Source: Halorubrum sp. BV1
Lineage (GTDB): Archaea > Halobacteriota > Halobacteria > Halobacteriales > Haloferacaceae
DNA length: 64,000 nt
Assembly: GCF_000746205.1 (NCBI RefSeq)
Contig: NZ_KN050825.1
Location: 1-64,000 of the forward strand
Reading direction: 5' to 3'
The translations under genes and the position numbers were made by a program. Positions within the stretch are counted from its first letter, which is position 1; every line of letters begins with the position of its first letter. This document shows, piece after piece, positions 41,314 through 49,874 of this stretch. The notes under the pieces were generated by a model that did no database searches, was not told the DNA's origin, and saw only the letters and a list, made by a program, of their open reading frames with translations.

Positions 41314-42462
41314 ATGTCAGACGAGTTAAAGCGCGGGCTCGAAGGTGTCCTCGTCGCGGAGTCGGATCTGAGTTACGTCGACGGCGAGGTTGGCAAGCTC
41401 GTGTACCGCGGGCACGACATCGAAGACCTCGCGCGCGGCGCGAGCTACGAGGAGGTGTTGTACCTCCTCTGGTACGGCTCGTTGCCGACGCGGGAGGAGC
41501 TCGACGCGTTCGCCGCGGAACTCGCGACCGAACGGGACGTCGACGACGACGTGCTCGAAACGGTCCGCACGCTGGCCGACGCCGGCGAACGGCCGATGGC
41601 GGCGCTCCGGACCGCGACGTCGATGCTCTCCGCGTACGAGCCCGAGCCGGACGCAGACCCGGAGGACCTCGAGGCGACGCTCCGGCAGGGACGTCGGATC
41701 ACGGCGAAGATCCCGACGGTGCTGGCCGCCTTCGAGCGCGCGCGGCAGGGCGACGACCCGATCGCGCCTGACCCCGACCTCTCGCACGCGGCGAACTTCC
41801 TCTACATGCTCACGGGGACCGAACCCGACGCCGTCAGCGCGGAGACGTTCGACATGGCTCTCACGCTCCACGCCGACCACGGGCTCAACGCCTCGACGTT
41901 CACCGCGATGGTGATCGGCTCGACGATGGCCGACATCTACTCCGGCGTCACCGGCGGTATCGGGGCGCTCTCCGGGTCGCTTCACGGGGGCGCGAACCAG
42001 GACGTCATGGAAGTGCTCTACGAGATCGACGCGTCCGCGAAAGACCCCGTCGAGTGGGTAAAAGACGCCCGCGAAGAGGGTCGGCGCATCCCCGGCTTCG
42101 GTCACCGCGTGTACGCGGTCAAGGACCCGCGAGCGAAGATCCTCGAAGAGAAACTGCGTGACCTCGCCGAGTCCTCGGGCGACACGAAGTGGCTCGACTA
42201 CACCACCGCGATCGAGGAGTATCTCACCGATCAGGGGCTCTTAGAGAAGGGAATCGCGCCGAACGTCGACTTCTATTCGGGGTCGGTGTACGACTCGCTT
42301 GGCATTCCCGTCGACATGTACACGCCCATCTTCGCGATGAGCCGCGTCGGCGGCTGGATCGCACACGTCGTCGAGTATCAGGAGGACAACCGTCTCATCC
42401 GGCCGCGGGCGCGGTACACCGGTCCCGACGACACCTCGTTCGTTCCGATCGACGAGCGCTGA
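41314..42462 (+). CDS. citZ: Citrate synthase
   Basis: A 382-residue type II archaeal/Gram-positive-like citrate synthase. Active-site segments are ADHGLNASTFTAMVIGST (His near 189), LSGSLHGGANQDVMEVL (His near 225), and GFGHRVYAVKDPRAKIL near 264-280 (the conserved His-Arg pair), with the catalytic Asp near 315 (APNVDFYSGSVYDSLGI). It condenses oxaloacetate and acetyl-CoA in the TCA cycle. A shared motif upstream links it to korAB. Monocistronic. Confidence 0.96.
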   Translation: MSDELKRGLEGVLVAESDLSYVDGEVGKLVYRGHDIEDLARGASYEEVLYLLWYGSLPTREELDAFAAELATERDVDDDVLETVRTLADAGERPMAALRTATSMLSAYEPEPDADPEDLEATLRQGRRITAKIPTVLAAFERARQGDDPIAPDPDLSHAANFLYMLTGTEPDAVSAETFDMALTLHADHGLNASTFTAMVIGSTMADIYSGVTGGIGALSGSLHGGANQDVMEVLYEIDASAKDPVEWVKDAREEGRRIPGFGHRVYAVKDPRAKILEEKLRDLAESSGDTKWLDYTTAIEEYLTDQGLLEKGIAPNVDFYSGSVYDSLGIPVDMYTPIFAMSRVGGWIAHVVEYQEDNRLIRPRARYTGPDDTSFVPIDER

Positions 42463-42526
42463 TTCGGCCGGTCGGCCGCCGGTTCGGACGACCAGCCCGC
42501 CGCGTTCGCCTGCCGCGGTCGCCTCG

Positions 42527-43171
42527 TCAGCCGAAGTTCTCCACTTTCGCCGCGTCAGCGTCGCCGCCTGCGGCCTCGATCGCTGCGGTCGCGTCGTCGA
42601 CGAGGTCGGCGAAGCCGTAGACGAAGAGGGTCTCGTCGGCCGATCCGGTCACCGCGTCGTCGAGCGCGTCGCGCAGGTCGGCGTCGGCGTCGAGGAGGTG
42701 GACGGTCACGCCGCGCGCCGTCAGCGCCTCGATCCGATCGGCGTGTGCCACGTCGGCGGCGCGGTAGAGTATCGCCGCCTCGCCGCCGTCGTCGAGCGCG
42801 CGTTCCGCGATGGCCACCGCCGGTCCGACGCCGGGGCCGCCGGCGACGACGACCGCCCGAGCCTCGCCGTCGTAGTGCTGGTCGCCGTACGGCCCGGAGA
42901 GCGTCATCTCGGTTCCGGCCTCCGCGTCCGCGAGGAACGCGGAGAAGTCGCCGCCGTCGTCGGGGTCGATGCCCACGGTGACCTCGAAGGTGTCGTCGAC
43001 GGTCGGCGAGGAGAGCGTGTAGAAGCGGGCGACCGACTCCCCGTCGATCTCGGTGCCGAGCTTCACGAACTGTCCCGGCTCCGCGGTGAAGCCGTCCGGC
43101 GCGTGAAATCGGAGGGCGTACGTGTCGCGGCCGACCGTCTCGACCGAGCTGACCGTAGCTATCGTGTCCAT
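42527..43171 (-). CDS. FAD/NAD(P)-binding oxidoreductase, ferredoxin-reductase type
   Basis: A 214-residue flavoprotein of the ferredoxin-NADP reductase superfamily. The N-terminal FAD-binding barrel has RFYTLSSPT (about 48-56, RxYS/T type) and GPYGDQHYDG. The NAD(P) half begins VVVAGGPGVGPAVAIAERAL near 104-123 and has the short ILYRAADVAHADRIEALTAR. There is no iron-sulphur domain, so it is a single-module reductase of the kind found with oxygenases or dihydroorotate-type partners. The C-terminal ...KVENFG resembles the usual FxxxF ending. Adjacent to TCA genes but with its own minus-strand promoter near 43190-43200. Confidence 0.8.
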   Translation of the reverse strand: MDTIATVSSVETVGRDTYALRFHAPDGFTAEPGQFVKLGTEIDGESVARFYTLSSPTVDDTFEVTVGIDPDDGGDFSAFLADAEAGTEMTLSGPYGDQHYDGEARAVVVAGGPGVGPAVAIAERALDDGGEAAILYRAADVAHADRIEALTARGVTVHLLDADADLRDALDDAVTGSADETLFVYGFADLVDDATAAIEAAGGDADAAKVENFG

Positions 43172-43271
43172 GGCGTCGATCGGACCGGCGGACACAAACG
43201 TGTTCCCGTCGGCGTCGGTCCTGCCCCGGTCGACACACCGGAGTCGGGTCGTGTCCGTCTGACGTGAAAAA

Positions 43272-43292
43272 TACGACGATCGTCGAAATGTA
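43272..43292 (+). promoter_or_regulatory. 21-nt motif shared with citZ, containing a 12-bp palindrome
   Basis: TAC-G-ACGATCGTCGAA-AT-GTA with an internal perfect CGACGATCGTCG palindrome. Compared with the citZ copy, 18 of 21 positions are the same. Confidence 0.5.
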
Positions 43293-43438
43293 CTGCGACA
43301 GAAAGGGTCGATCATGAGGGACATAGAACACAAACGCCCACTTATTTCTATATAATCCAACGTATATTTTTTAACTCGGCAATACTTACAGATAAAAACA
43401 CGAACGTACAGATCTGTGTCGGTGGCTCCTTCCAGAAG

Positions 43439-43448
43439 TCTTTTGATG
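43439..43448 (+). promoter_or_regulatory. TATA element of korA
   Basis: TCTTTTGATG centred about 31 nt before the ATG at 43475. Confidence 0.45.
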
Positions 43449-43474
43449 AGTCCGGTGAAACGTCCGACTATAGC

Positions 43475-45232
43475 ATGGCTGCGGACTTCAACTGGGCCGT
43501 CGGCGGAGAGGCCGGTGACGGCATCGACTCGACCGGGAAGATTTTCGCGCAAGCGCTCTCTCGGGCGGGTCGGCACGTGTTCACGTCGAAGGACTTCGCG
43601 TCGCGTATCCGAGGGGGATACACCGCGTACAAGGTGCGGACGTCCGTCGACAAGGTACAGAGCGTCGTCGACCGTCTGGACGTGCTCATCGCGTTGACCC
43701 CGCGGACCATCGAGGAGAACCTCGACGAACTCCACGAGGGGTCGGTGATCATCTACGACGGCGAGCGAACGACGATGCAGAACGTCGAAATCCCCGACGA
43801 GATGATCGGGATCGACGTGCCGCTCAAACGGCTCGCAGAAGAGGCGGGCGGAGCGATCATGCGGAACGTCGTCGCGCTCGGTGCCGCCTGTGAAGTCGCC
43901 GAGTTCCCGATCGAGAACCTCGATTCGGCGCTCGAAAAGCGCTTCAAGGACAAAGGACAGAAGCTCGTCGACAACAACAAGGAGGCCGCCCGCGCGGGGC
44001 GGTCGTACGTCGCCGAGGAGTTCGACCACGAGTTCGACTACGACTTGGAGACGACGGACGAAGACTACGTTCTCCTCAACGGCGACGAGGCGATCGGGAT
44101 GGGGGCCATCGCGGCCGGCTGCCGCTTCTACGCCGGCTATCCGATCACGCCCGCGACCGACGTGATGACGTACCTCACCGGTCGCATCGAGCGGTACGGC
44201 GGCCACGTCGTGCAGGCCGAAGACGAGCTGTCAGCGATCAACATGGCGCTCGGAGCCGCCCGCGGAGGCGCGCGATCGATGACCGCCACGTCCGGTCCCG
44301 GGATCGACCTGATGACGGAGACGTTCGGGCTCATCGCCACCTCGGAGACGCCGCTCGTCATCTGTAACGTGATGCGCTCCGGCCCCTCCACCGGGATGCC
44401 GACGAAACAGGAGCAGGGCGACTTGAATCAGATGCTGTACGGCGGCCACGGCGAGGTGCCGCGGTTCGTGCTCGCGCCCACGACGATCGCCGAGTGCTTC
44501 TGGAAGACCGTCGAGGCGTTCAACCTCGCCGAGAAGTACCAACTGCCGGTGTACATCACCGCGGACCTCTCGATGGCGGTCACGGAACAGACGTTCACGC
44601 CCGAGACGTTCGATATGGACGCAGTCGATATCGACCGCGGCTTCGTGGTCGACGAGTCCGCGATCGACGACCACATGAGCGAGTCGGGCGGCTTCCAGCC
44701 CCACGAGATTACCGAGGACGGCATCTCGCCGCGCGCGTTCCCCGGCACCGCGGACGGCGCGCACATGTCCACGGGCCTCGAACACGACGAGCAGGGCCGC
44801 CGGACGGAGGACACGGAGATGCGCGTCGAGCAGGTCGACAAGCGCAACCGGAAAGTCGAGACCGCCCGCGAGCGCGAGGACTGGAGTCCGCGCGAGTTCG
44901 GCGACGAGGACGCCGACACACTCGTGATAACGTGGGGATCGAACGAGGGCGCGCTCGCCGAGGCGATCGAGTTCCTCGACGACGAAGGGATCGATGTCCG
45001 GGTGCTTTCCGTTCCGTACATCTTCCCGCGGCCGGACCTGTCCGAGGACGTGGCGGCGGCGGAGAACGTCGTCGTCGTCGAGTGTAACGAGCAGGGACAG
45101 TTCGCCGACCTCGTGGAGCACGACGTGCTCGAACGGGTCGACCGGATAAACAAGTACAACGGCGTGCGGTTCAAGGCCGACGAACTCGCAGACGAAATCA
45201 AAGCCACCCTCGCGGCGGAGGTGGAGGCGTAA
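43475..45232 (+). CDS. korA: 2-oxoacid:ferredoxin oxidoreductase subunit alpha (gamma-alpha fused)
   Basis: A 585-residue subunit. The first 170 residues are the gamma domain (NWAVGGEAGDGIDSTGKIFA, SKDFASRIRGGYTAYKVRTS). Residues from about 195 are the alpha pyrimidine-binding domain (FYAGYPITPATDVMTYL, AEDELSAINMALGAARGGAR, TATSGPGIDLMTETFGLIA). The C-terminal half includes LVITWGSNEGALAEAIEFL (about 487-505). It oxidises 2-oxoglutarate or a related 2-oxoacid to the acyl-CoA with CoA and ferredoxin, the archaeal replacement for the dehydrogenase complex. KorB follows 3 nt later. The exact oxoacid (2-oxoglutarate versus pyruvate) is not provable here. Confidence 0.9.
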   Translation: MAADFNWAVGGEAGDGIDSTGKIFAQALSRAGRHVFTSKDFASRIRGGYTAYKVRTSVDKVQSVVDRLDVLIALTPRTIEENLDELHEGSVIIYDGERTTMQNVEIPDEMIGIDVPLKRLAEEAGGAIMRNVVALGAACEVAEFPIENLDSALEKRFKDKGQKLVDNNKEAARAGRSYVAEEFDHEFDYDLETTDEDYVLLNGDEAIGMGAIAAGCRFYAGYPITPATDVMTYLTGRIERYGGHVVQAEDELSAINMALGAARGGARSMTATSGPGIDLMTETFGLIATSETPLVICNVMRSGPSTGMPTKQEQGDLNQMLYGGHGEVPRFVLAPTTIAECFWKTVEAFNLAEKYQLPVYITADLSMAVTEQTFTPETFDMDAVDIDRGFVVDESAIDDHMSESGGFQPHEITEDGISPRAFPGTADGAHMSTGLEHDEQGRRTEDTEMRVEQVDKRNRKVETAREREDWSPREFGDEDADTLVITWGSNEGALAEAIEFLDDEGIDVRVLSVPYIFPRPDLSEDVAAAENVVVVECNEQGQFADLVEHDVLERVDRINKYNGVRFKADELADEIKATLAAEVEA

Positions 45233-45235
45233 CCA

Positions 45236-46099
45236 ATGAGCTCAGACATTCGATTCACCGACTTCAAATCCGACAAGCAGCCGACGTGGTGCCCGGGGTG
45301 CGGCGACTTCGGCACGATGAACGGTATGATGAAGGCGCTCGCGGAGACGGGCAACGATCCCGACAACACCTTCGTCGTCGCCGGTATCGGCTGCTCCGGT
45401 AAGATCGGAACGTACATGCACAGCTACGCGCTTCACGGCGTTCACGGCCGGGCGCTTCCGGTGGGCACGGGCGTCAAGCTGGCCCGTCCCGACATCGAAG
45501 TGATGGTCGCCGGCGGCGACGGCGACGGCTACTCTATCGGCGCGGGCCACTTCGTCCACGCCGTCCGGCGTAACGTCGATATGACGTACGTCGTGATGGA
45601 CAACCGCATCTACGGACTGACGAAGGGGCAGGCGTCGCCGACCTCCCGAGAGGACTTCGAGACGTCGACGAGCCCGGAGGGACCCAAACAGCCGCCGGTC
45701 AACCCGCACGCGCTGGCGCTGGCGTCGGGCGCGACGTTCATCGCGCAGTCGTTCTCCTCTGATGCGCTCCGCCATCAAGAGATCGTCCAGCAGGCGGTCG
45801 AACACGACGGGTTCGGCTTCGTGAACGTCTACTCGCCCTGTGTCACGTTCAACGACGTCGACACCTACGACTACTTCCGCGACTCGCTCGTCGACCTCAA
45901 GGAGACCGACCACGACCCGTCCTCCCGCGAGGACGCCAAGGACGTCATCTTGGACAGCGAACAGGAACACCAAGGCGTCATCTACCAAGACGAGGAGTCG
46001 GTGCCGTACCACGAGCAACACGGCGTCGACGAGGACATGTCCGTCATTCCCGACGGCGCGCCGGAGGGCGCGACGGACCTCGTCCGCGAGTTCTACTGA
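45236..46099 (+). CDS. korB: 2-oxoacid:ferredoxin oxidoreductase subunit beta
   Basis: A 287-residue thiamine-diphosphate subunit. The N-terminal cysteines are TWCPGCGDFGTMNG (C19, C22). The third cysteine is at GIGCSGKIGTYMHSYALHG. The TPP/Mg site is VMVAGGDGDGYSIGAGHFVHAVRRN near 90-112, continued by MTYVVMDNRIYGLTKGQASPTS. It makes the ThDP reaction centre with KorA and carries one [4Fe-4S] cluster. The acidic C-terminal 60 residues are haloarchaeal. Confidence 0.94.
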   Translation: MSSDIRFTDFKSDKQPTWCPGCGDFGTMNGMMKALAETGNDPDNTFVVAGIGCSGKIGTYMHSYALHGVHGRALPVGTGVKLARPDIEVMVAGGDGDGYSIGAGHFVHAVRRNVDMTYVVMDNRIYGLTKGQASPTSREDFETSTSPEGPKQPPVNPHALALASGATFIAQSFSSDALRHQEIVQQAVEHDGFGFVNVYSPCVTFNDVDTYDYFRDSLVDLKETDHDPSSREDAKDVILDSEQEHQGVIYQDEESVPYHEQHGVDEDMSVIPDGAPEGATDLVREFY

Positions 46100-46109
46100 G
46101 CGGCCAGCG

Positions 46110-46139
46110 GTCGTCCGATCCGTTTTGTCGCCGGACGAC
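46110..46139. other. 8-bp inverted repeat between korB and the sensor kinase
   Basis: GTCGTCCG at 46110-46117 and CGGACGAC at 46132-46139 form a perfect 8-bp stem with a 14-nt loop containing TTTT. It lies 10 nt past the korB stop and just before the kinase TATA box, so either an RNA end structure or a DNA-binding site. Confidence 0.45.
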
Positions 46140-46142
46140 ACA

Positions 46143-46152
46143 GCTATTTATT
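46143..46152 (+). promoter_or_regulatory. TATA element of the sensor kinase
   Basis: GCTATTTATT, centred about 28 nt before the ATG at 46175. Confidence 0.5.
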
Positions 46153-46174
46153 CTCGACGCGAGCATCACGACGT

Positions 46175-48526
46175 ATGGACGAGATCCGGGTTCTCCACGT
46201 GGACGACGAGCCCGACTTCGTCGATCTCACTGCGACTTTCCTCGAACGGATAGACGATCGATTCACAGTGAAGACGGCCACGTCTGTCGCGGCGGGACTC
46301 GACGCGCTCGCCGAGGAGGCGACCATCGACTGCGTGGTGTCCGATTACGACATGCCGGAACGGTCGGGTATCGAGTTCCTCCGTGCCGTCCGTGAGGACC
46401 GTCCGAACCTCCCGTTCGTGCTGTTCACGGGCAAAGGCTCCGAGACGGTGGCGAGCGAGGCGCTCCGGGTCGGCGCGACCGACTACCTCCAGAAGGAGCC
46501 GGGCACGGAGCAGTACGAACTGCTCGCGAACCGGGTTATGAACGCCGTGTCGCAGTTCCGCGGTCGGCGCGCAGAACAGCGGCTGGTCGAGGTCGCGGAC
46601 AACACCGATCAGCTCATCTTCGTCTTCGACGCCGACTGGAGCGAGCTGCTGTTCGTGAGCGCCGCCTACGAGGATCTGTGGGAACGGCCGATATCCGGGT
46701 TGGAGGGCGATCCGACCGCGTTCCTCGACGGCGTCCATCCCGATGACCGCGGACGCGTGCGAGACGCGATGGACCGGCTCGCAGCCGGGGAGTCCGTCAC
46801 ACGGACGTTTCGCGTCACGCCGGACGAGAGCGCGCAGCGGTGGATCGAGATCCGCGGTGAACCGATCCGCGACGAGACGGGAGCGGTCGTTCGAGTCGCC
46901 GGCTTCGGCGTGGACGTGACCGACGCGAAGCGCCGGCGACAGCGCCAACAACGTCAACAAGAGACGCTGCTTCGGTTGGCCACGAACGAAGCGGTGGCCG
47001 AAGGCTCCTTCGAAACGGCGATCCGGACGATCACGGAGGCGACCGCTCAGGTGCTCGATGTCGACCGCGTCAACGTCTGGCTGACCGATCCCGAACCGGG
47101 CGATACCGTGACGAACGCCGCCGACGAAGGGGTTCTCCACTGCGTCGACGACTACGACCGTCGGGCCGACGAGCACGCCGCGGGAGCCCGGTTGCGGATC
47201 GACGAACATCCCACGTATCTAGATGCGCTCGAAACGAACCGCGCGGTCGCCGTCGACGACGCCGAGAGCGACCCGCGAACGGCCGAGTTGGCGGAGGGGT
47301 ACCTCGCGGACCACGACGTCGGTGCGCTGCTCGACGGGACGCTCCGGTCCGGCGGCGACGTGATCGGGATGATCTGCCACGAGCACATCGGAGAGAGACG
47401 CGAGTGGACCGACGACGAGGTCGAGTTCGCGAGCGACGTGGCGGAGATCGTCCATCGCGCGGTCCGGAACCGTGAGCGCGCCGCGCGCGAACGCGACCTC
47501 GAACGGTACGAGACGATCGTCCAGTCGCTCGCGGATGCTGTGTACACGCTGGACGACGAGGGCCGGATCGACTTCGTCAACGAGGCGTACGCGGAGCTGA
47601 AGGGGGCGAGCCGCGAGGAACTGATCGGGAGACCGATACGCGATCTCGTCGACGAGGAAGTGATAGCGCAGACGACCGCGATGTACCAGTCGCTGGACCG
47701 ACGCGATCAGGATGTCGGCCGGATCGAGTACGACTTCCGGACGATAGACGACGAGACGATACCGGCTGAACTCCGATTCACGTCGCTTCCGGGGGCAGAA
47801 GAGGGGGCCGCGCGCGTCGGGGTGATTCGCGATGTCAGCGATCGGAAAGAGTGGGAGCGCGAACTCGAACGGCAGAACGAGCGGCTCGACGCGTTCGCGA
47901 GCCTCGTCTCTCACGATCTGCGGAGTCCCCTCCGCGTGGCCGCCGGGAATCTCGATCTCGCGAGAGAGTCGTGTGAAAACCCGCGGCTCGGGGACGCCGC
48001 GAACGCGCTCGACCGCATGGAAGCGCTCATCGGCGATCTGCTCGCGGTCGCGCGCGAGGGGAAGCCGGTCGAGGACCGGGACGAGGTTCACCTCGGAGCC
48101 GTGGCTGAGGCGGCGTGGCGGACGGTCGAGACCGGGGACGCGACGCTCGAAGTCGAGACGGACGCGCGAGTCAACGCCGACGAGAGCCGCCTTCGACAGC
48201 TCTTCGAGAACCTCTTTCGGAACGCGATCGAGCACGGACGTGCCGAGAAGGCGGAGACCGACGGGTCGTCTCTGTCGATCACCGTCGGACCGCTGGCGGA
48301 TCGGACGGGGTTTTTCATCGAAGACGACGGCGTCGGAATCCGTGCCGCCGAGCGAGACCGCGTGTTTGAGGGGGGCTACTCCACGGACTCCGACGGGACC
48401 GGCTTCGGTCTCACGATCGTGCGGGAAGTGGCCGAAGCACACGGCTGGTCGGTCGACGCGGTCGCCGGTGAGGCGGGCGGAGCGCGGTTCGAGGTCTCGG
48501 GCGCGACGGTCATCCGGAGCGAGTGA
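46175..48526 (+). CDS. Hybrid sensor histidine kinase with receiver, PAS, GAF and PAS domains
   Basis: A 783-residue soluble kinase with no membrane spans. Order: receiver domain 1-122 (HVDDEPDF; phospho-acceptor D57 in VVSDYDMPERSG; FTGKGS), PAS about 140-260, and GAF about 270-440 (ATAQVLDVDRVNVWLTDPEP). A second PAS covers about 445-560 (YETIVQSLADAVYTLDDEGR). HisKA has H580 in SLVSHDLRSPLR. HATPase covers about 670-783 (FENLFRNAIEHG, FFIEDDGVGI, DGTGFGLTIVREV). The receiver-first layout is common in haloarchaeal phosphorelays. Ligand and output are unknown, and no response regulator is adjacent. Confidence 0.9.
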   Translation: MDEIRVLHVDDEPDFVDLTATFLERIDDRFTVKTATSVAAGLDALAEEATIDCVVSDYDMPERSGIEFLRAVREDRPNLPFVLFTGKGSETVASEALRVGATDYLQKEPGTEQYELLANRVMNAVSQFRGRRAEQRLVEVADNTDQLIFVFDADWSELLFVSAAYEDLWERPISGLEGDPTAFLDGVHPDDRGRVRDAMDRLAAGESVTRTFRVTPDESAQRWIEIRGEPIRDETGAVVRVAGFGVDVTDAKRRRQRQQRQQETLLRLATNEAVAEGSFETAIRTITEATAQVLDVDRVNVWLTDPEPGDTVTNAADEGVLHCVDDYDRRADEHAAGARLRIDEHPTYLDALETNRAVAVDDAESDPRTAELAEGYLADHDVGALLDGTLRSGGDVIGMICHEHIGERREWTDDEVEFASDVAEIVHRAVRNRERAARERDLERYETIVQSLADAVYTLDDEGRIDFVNEAYAELKGASREELIGRPIRDLVDEEVIAQTTAMYQSLDRRDQDVGRIEYDFRTIDDETIPAELRFTSLPGAEEGAARVGVIRDVSDRKEWERELERQNERLDAFASLVSHDLRSPLRVAAGNLDLARESCENPRLGDAANALDRMEALIGDLLAVAREGKPVEDRDEVHLGAVAEAAWRTVETGDATLEVETDARVNADESRLRQLFENLFRNAIEHGRAEKAETDGSSLSITVGPLADRTGFFIEDDGVGIRAAERDRVFEGGYSTDSDGTGFGLTIVREVAEAHGWSVDAVAGEAGGARFEVSGATVIRSE

Positions 48527-48610
48527 ACGGCGGGGATTCCGACCTCTCCGTTCGGCCAAAATACGCCGGTAGCGAGGGTTCAGCGGTCGGTCACGACCGG
48601 TTTCAGCAAG

Positions 48611-48620
48611 CCTAATTACG
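48611..48620 (+). promoter_or_regulatory. TATA element of the geranylgeranyl reductase gene
   Basis: CCTAATTACG centred about 27 nt before the ATG at 48642. Confidence 0.5.
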
Positions 48621-48641
48621 TGGGTCCGTATTCACCGGTAT

Positions 48642-49874
48642 ATGGTTGACCGCTACGACGTCGTGATCGCAGGTGCCGGACCGGCGGGGGCACAGTGCGC
48701 CCGCGATCTGGCGACCCGCGGCTACGACGTCGTCGTCCTCGAAACGGAGCCGGAGGCCGAGTTCCCCCGCCAGAGCAACAAATCGACCGCCGGCACCTTC
48801 CCGTCGATGATGTCCGCGTTCGGCATCCCCGACGACGTGGTGATGTCGTACACCGACGACGTGGTGTTAGAGTCGCCGAACAGCTACTATGAGAGCTACC
48901 AGCCGGGCGCGGTGTTGGAGTTCGGGGAGTTCAAGCGGTTCCTCGTCGAGGACGGCCGCGAGAACGGTGCTGAGTATCGGTTCGACGCGCGCGTCTCTCG
49001 GCCGATTCTCGACGGTGAGGAGGTCATCGAGGGCGTCCGATACAACGGCGACGAAGCGGTGTACGGCGAGGTCGTGATCGACGCGACCGGTCCGGCAGCC
49101 CCCATCGCGAGCGCGCTCGACGTGGTCGATCTGGAGCGTGAAAACCAGGCGATCGGCATCGAATACGAGATGGAGGGCGTCGAGATGAACCACCCGGAGT
49201 ACGCCGACCTGCGGCGCGCGATGATGCTCCGGCTCGACCACGACATCGCCCCGGGCGGATACTCGTGGATCTTCGCCACCGGGGAGGACACGGCGAAGGT
49301 CGGCATCTGTTACATCCAGAACGACCGCCACCGCGAGTTCGCCGACGAGGGGCAGACCGTCGACGGCTACTTAAACGAGTGGATAGAGCGAGATCCGCGG
49401 TTCGCCGACGCCGAACGCATCGACGGGAAGGTCCACCGCGGCTCCGCCCACATCCAGATGCCGGACGAGATGCACACCGACCGCTTCCTCGCAATCGGGG
49501 ACACGGTCCCCTCCATCGACCCGCTGTGGGGCGAGGGGATCCATAAGGGGATGAAGTCGGCTCGCGCCGCCGCGGCCACCGTCGACCGGTGTCTCACCGA
49601 CTCGGAGCGCCGCCTCGACGCGGAGAGCCTCGCGGTTTACGAGCGGCTCTGGCACCGCGACGTCGCGCCGCGGATGAAAGCACGGCTGATGCTCACGCGC
49701 CTTCTGTACCTCGCGCCGAACGAGCGGTACGACCGGTTTATGCGCGACCTCCGCGCGACCGACGAGAACACGCTTGAGAAGGCGAATCAGGGAGACACCG
49801 CCGCGATGGCGAAGCTTCTCCACCTCGACGACCTCCCGCTTTTGGCCACCTTCGCCCGCGAGCATTTCCTTTAA
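48642..49874 (+). CDS. Geranylgeranyl reductase family protein
   Basis: A 410-residue FAD enzyme of the digeranylgeranylglycerophospholipid-reductase family. DVVIAGAGPAGAQCARDLAT (residues about 5-24) is the GxGxxG dinucleotide fold, and the usual VETEPEAEFPRQSNKSTAG follows. The FAD-closing motif FLAIGDTVPSIDPLWGEGIHKGMKSARAAA lies near 284-310. It reduces double bonds of the isoprenoid chains of archaeal lipids or of polyprenoid substrates. A paralogue for menaquinone or chlorophyll-type chains is possible; which one cannot be told. Confidence 0.85.
   Translation: MVDRYDVVIAGAGPAGAQCARDLATRGYDVVVLETEPEAEFPRQSNKSTAGTFPSMMSAFGIPDDVVMSYTDDVVLESPNSYYESYQPGAVLEFGEFKRFLVEDGRENGAEYRFDARVSRPILDGEEVIEGVRYNGDEAVYGEVVIDATGPAAPIASALDVVDLERENQAIGIEYEMEGVEMNHPEYADLRRAMMLRLDHDIAPGGYSWIFATGEDTAKVGICYIQNDRHREFADEGQTVDGYLNEWIERDPRFADAERIDGKVHRGSAHIQMPDEMHTDRFLAIGDTVPSIDPLWGEGIHKGMKSARAAAATVDRCLTDSERRLDAESLAVYERLWHRDVAPRMKARLMLTRLLYLAPNERYDRFMRDLRATDENTLEKANQGDTAAMAKLLHLDDLPLLATFAREHFL

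Larger units (their letters stand above)
43172..43474. other. AT-rich divergent promoter region before korA
   Basis: The most AT-rich 150 bp of the window (about 43260-43440), with several TATA-like stretches. It contains the 21-nt motif at 43272-43292 (which includes the palindrome CGACGATCGTCG at 43274-43285) and the korA TATA at 43439-43448. I see no open frame longer than a few codons. Confidence 0.6.

Noticed and set aside
41244..43292. TrmB binding site
   Set aside because: The motif as I know it (TACT-N7/8-GAGTA) does not match TAC-N-ACGATCGTCGAA-NN-GTA.
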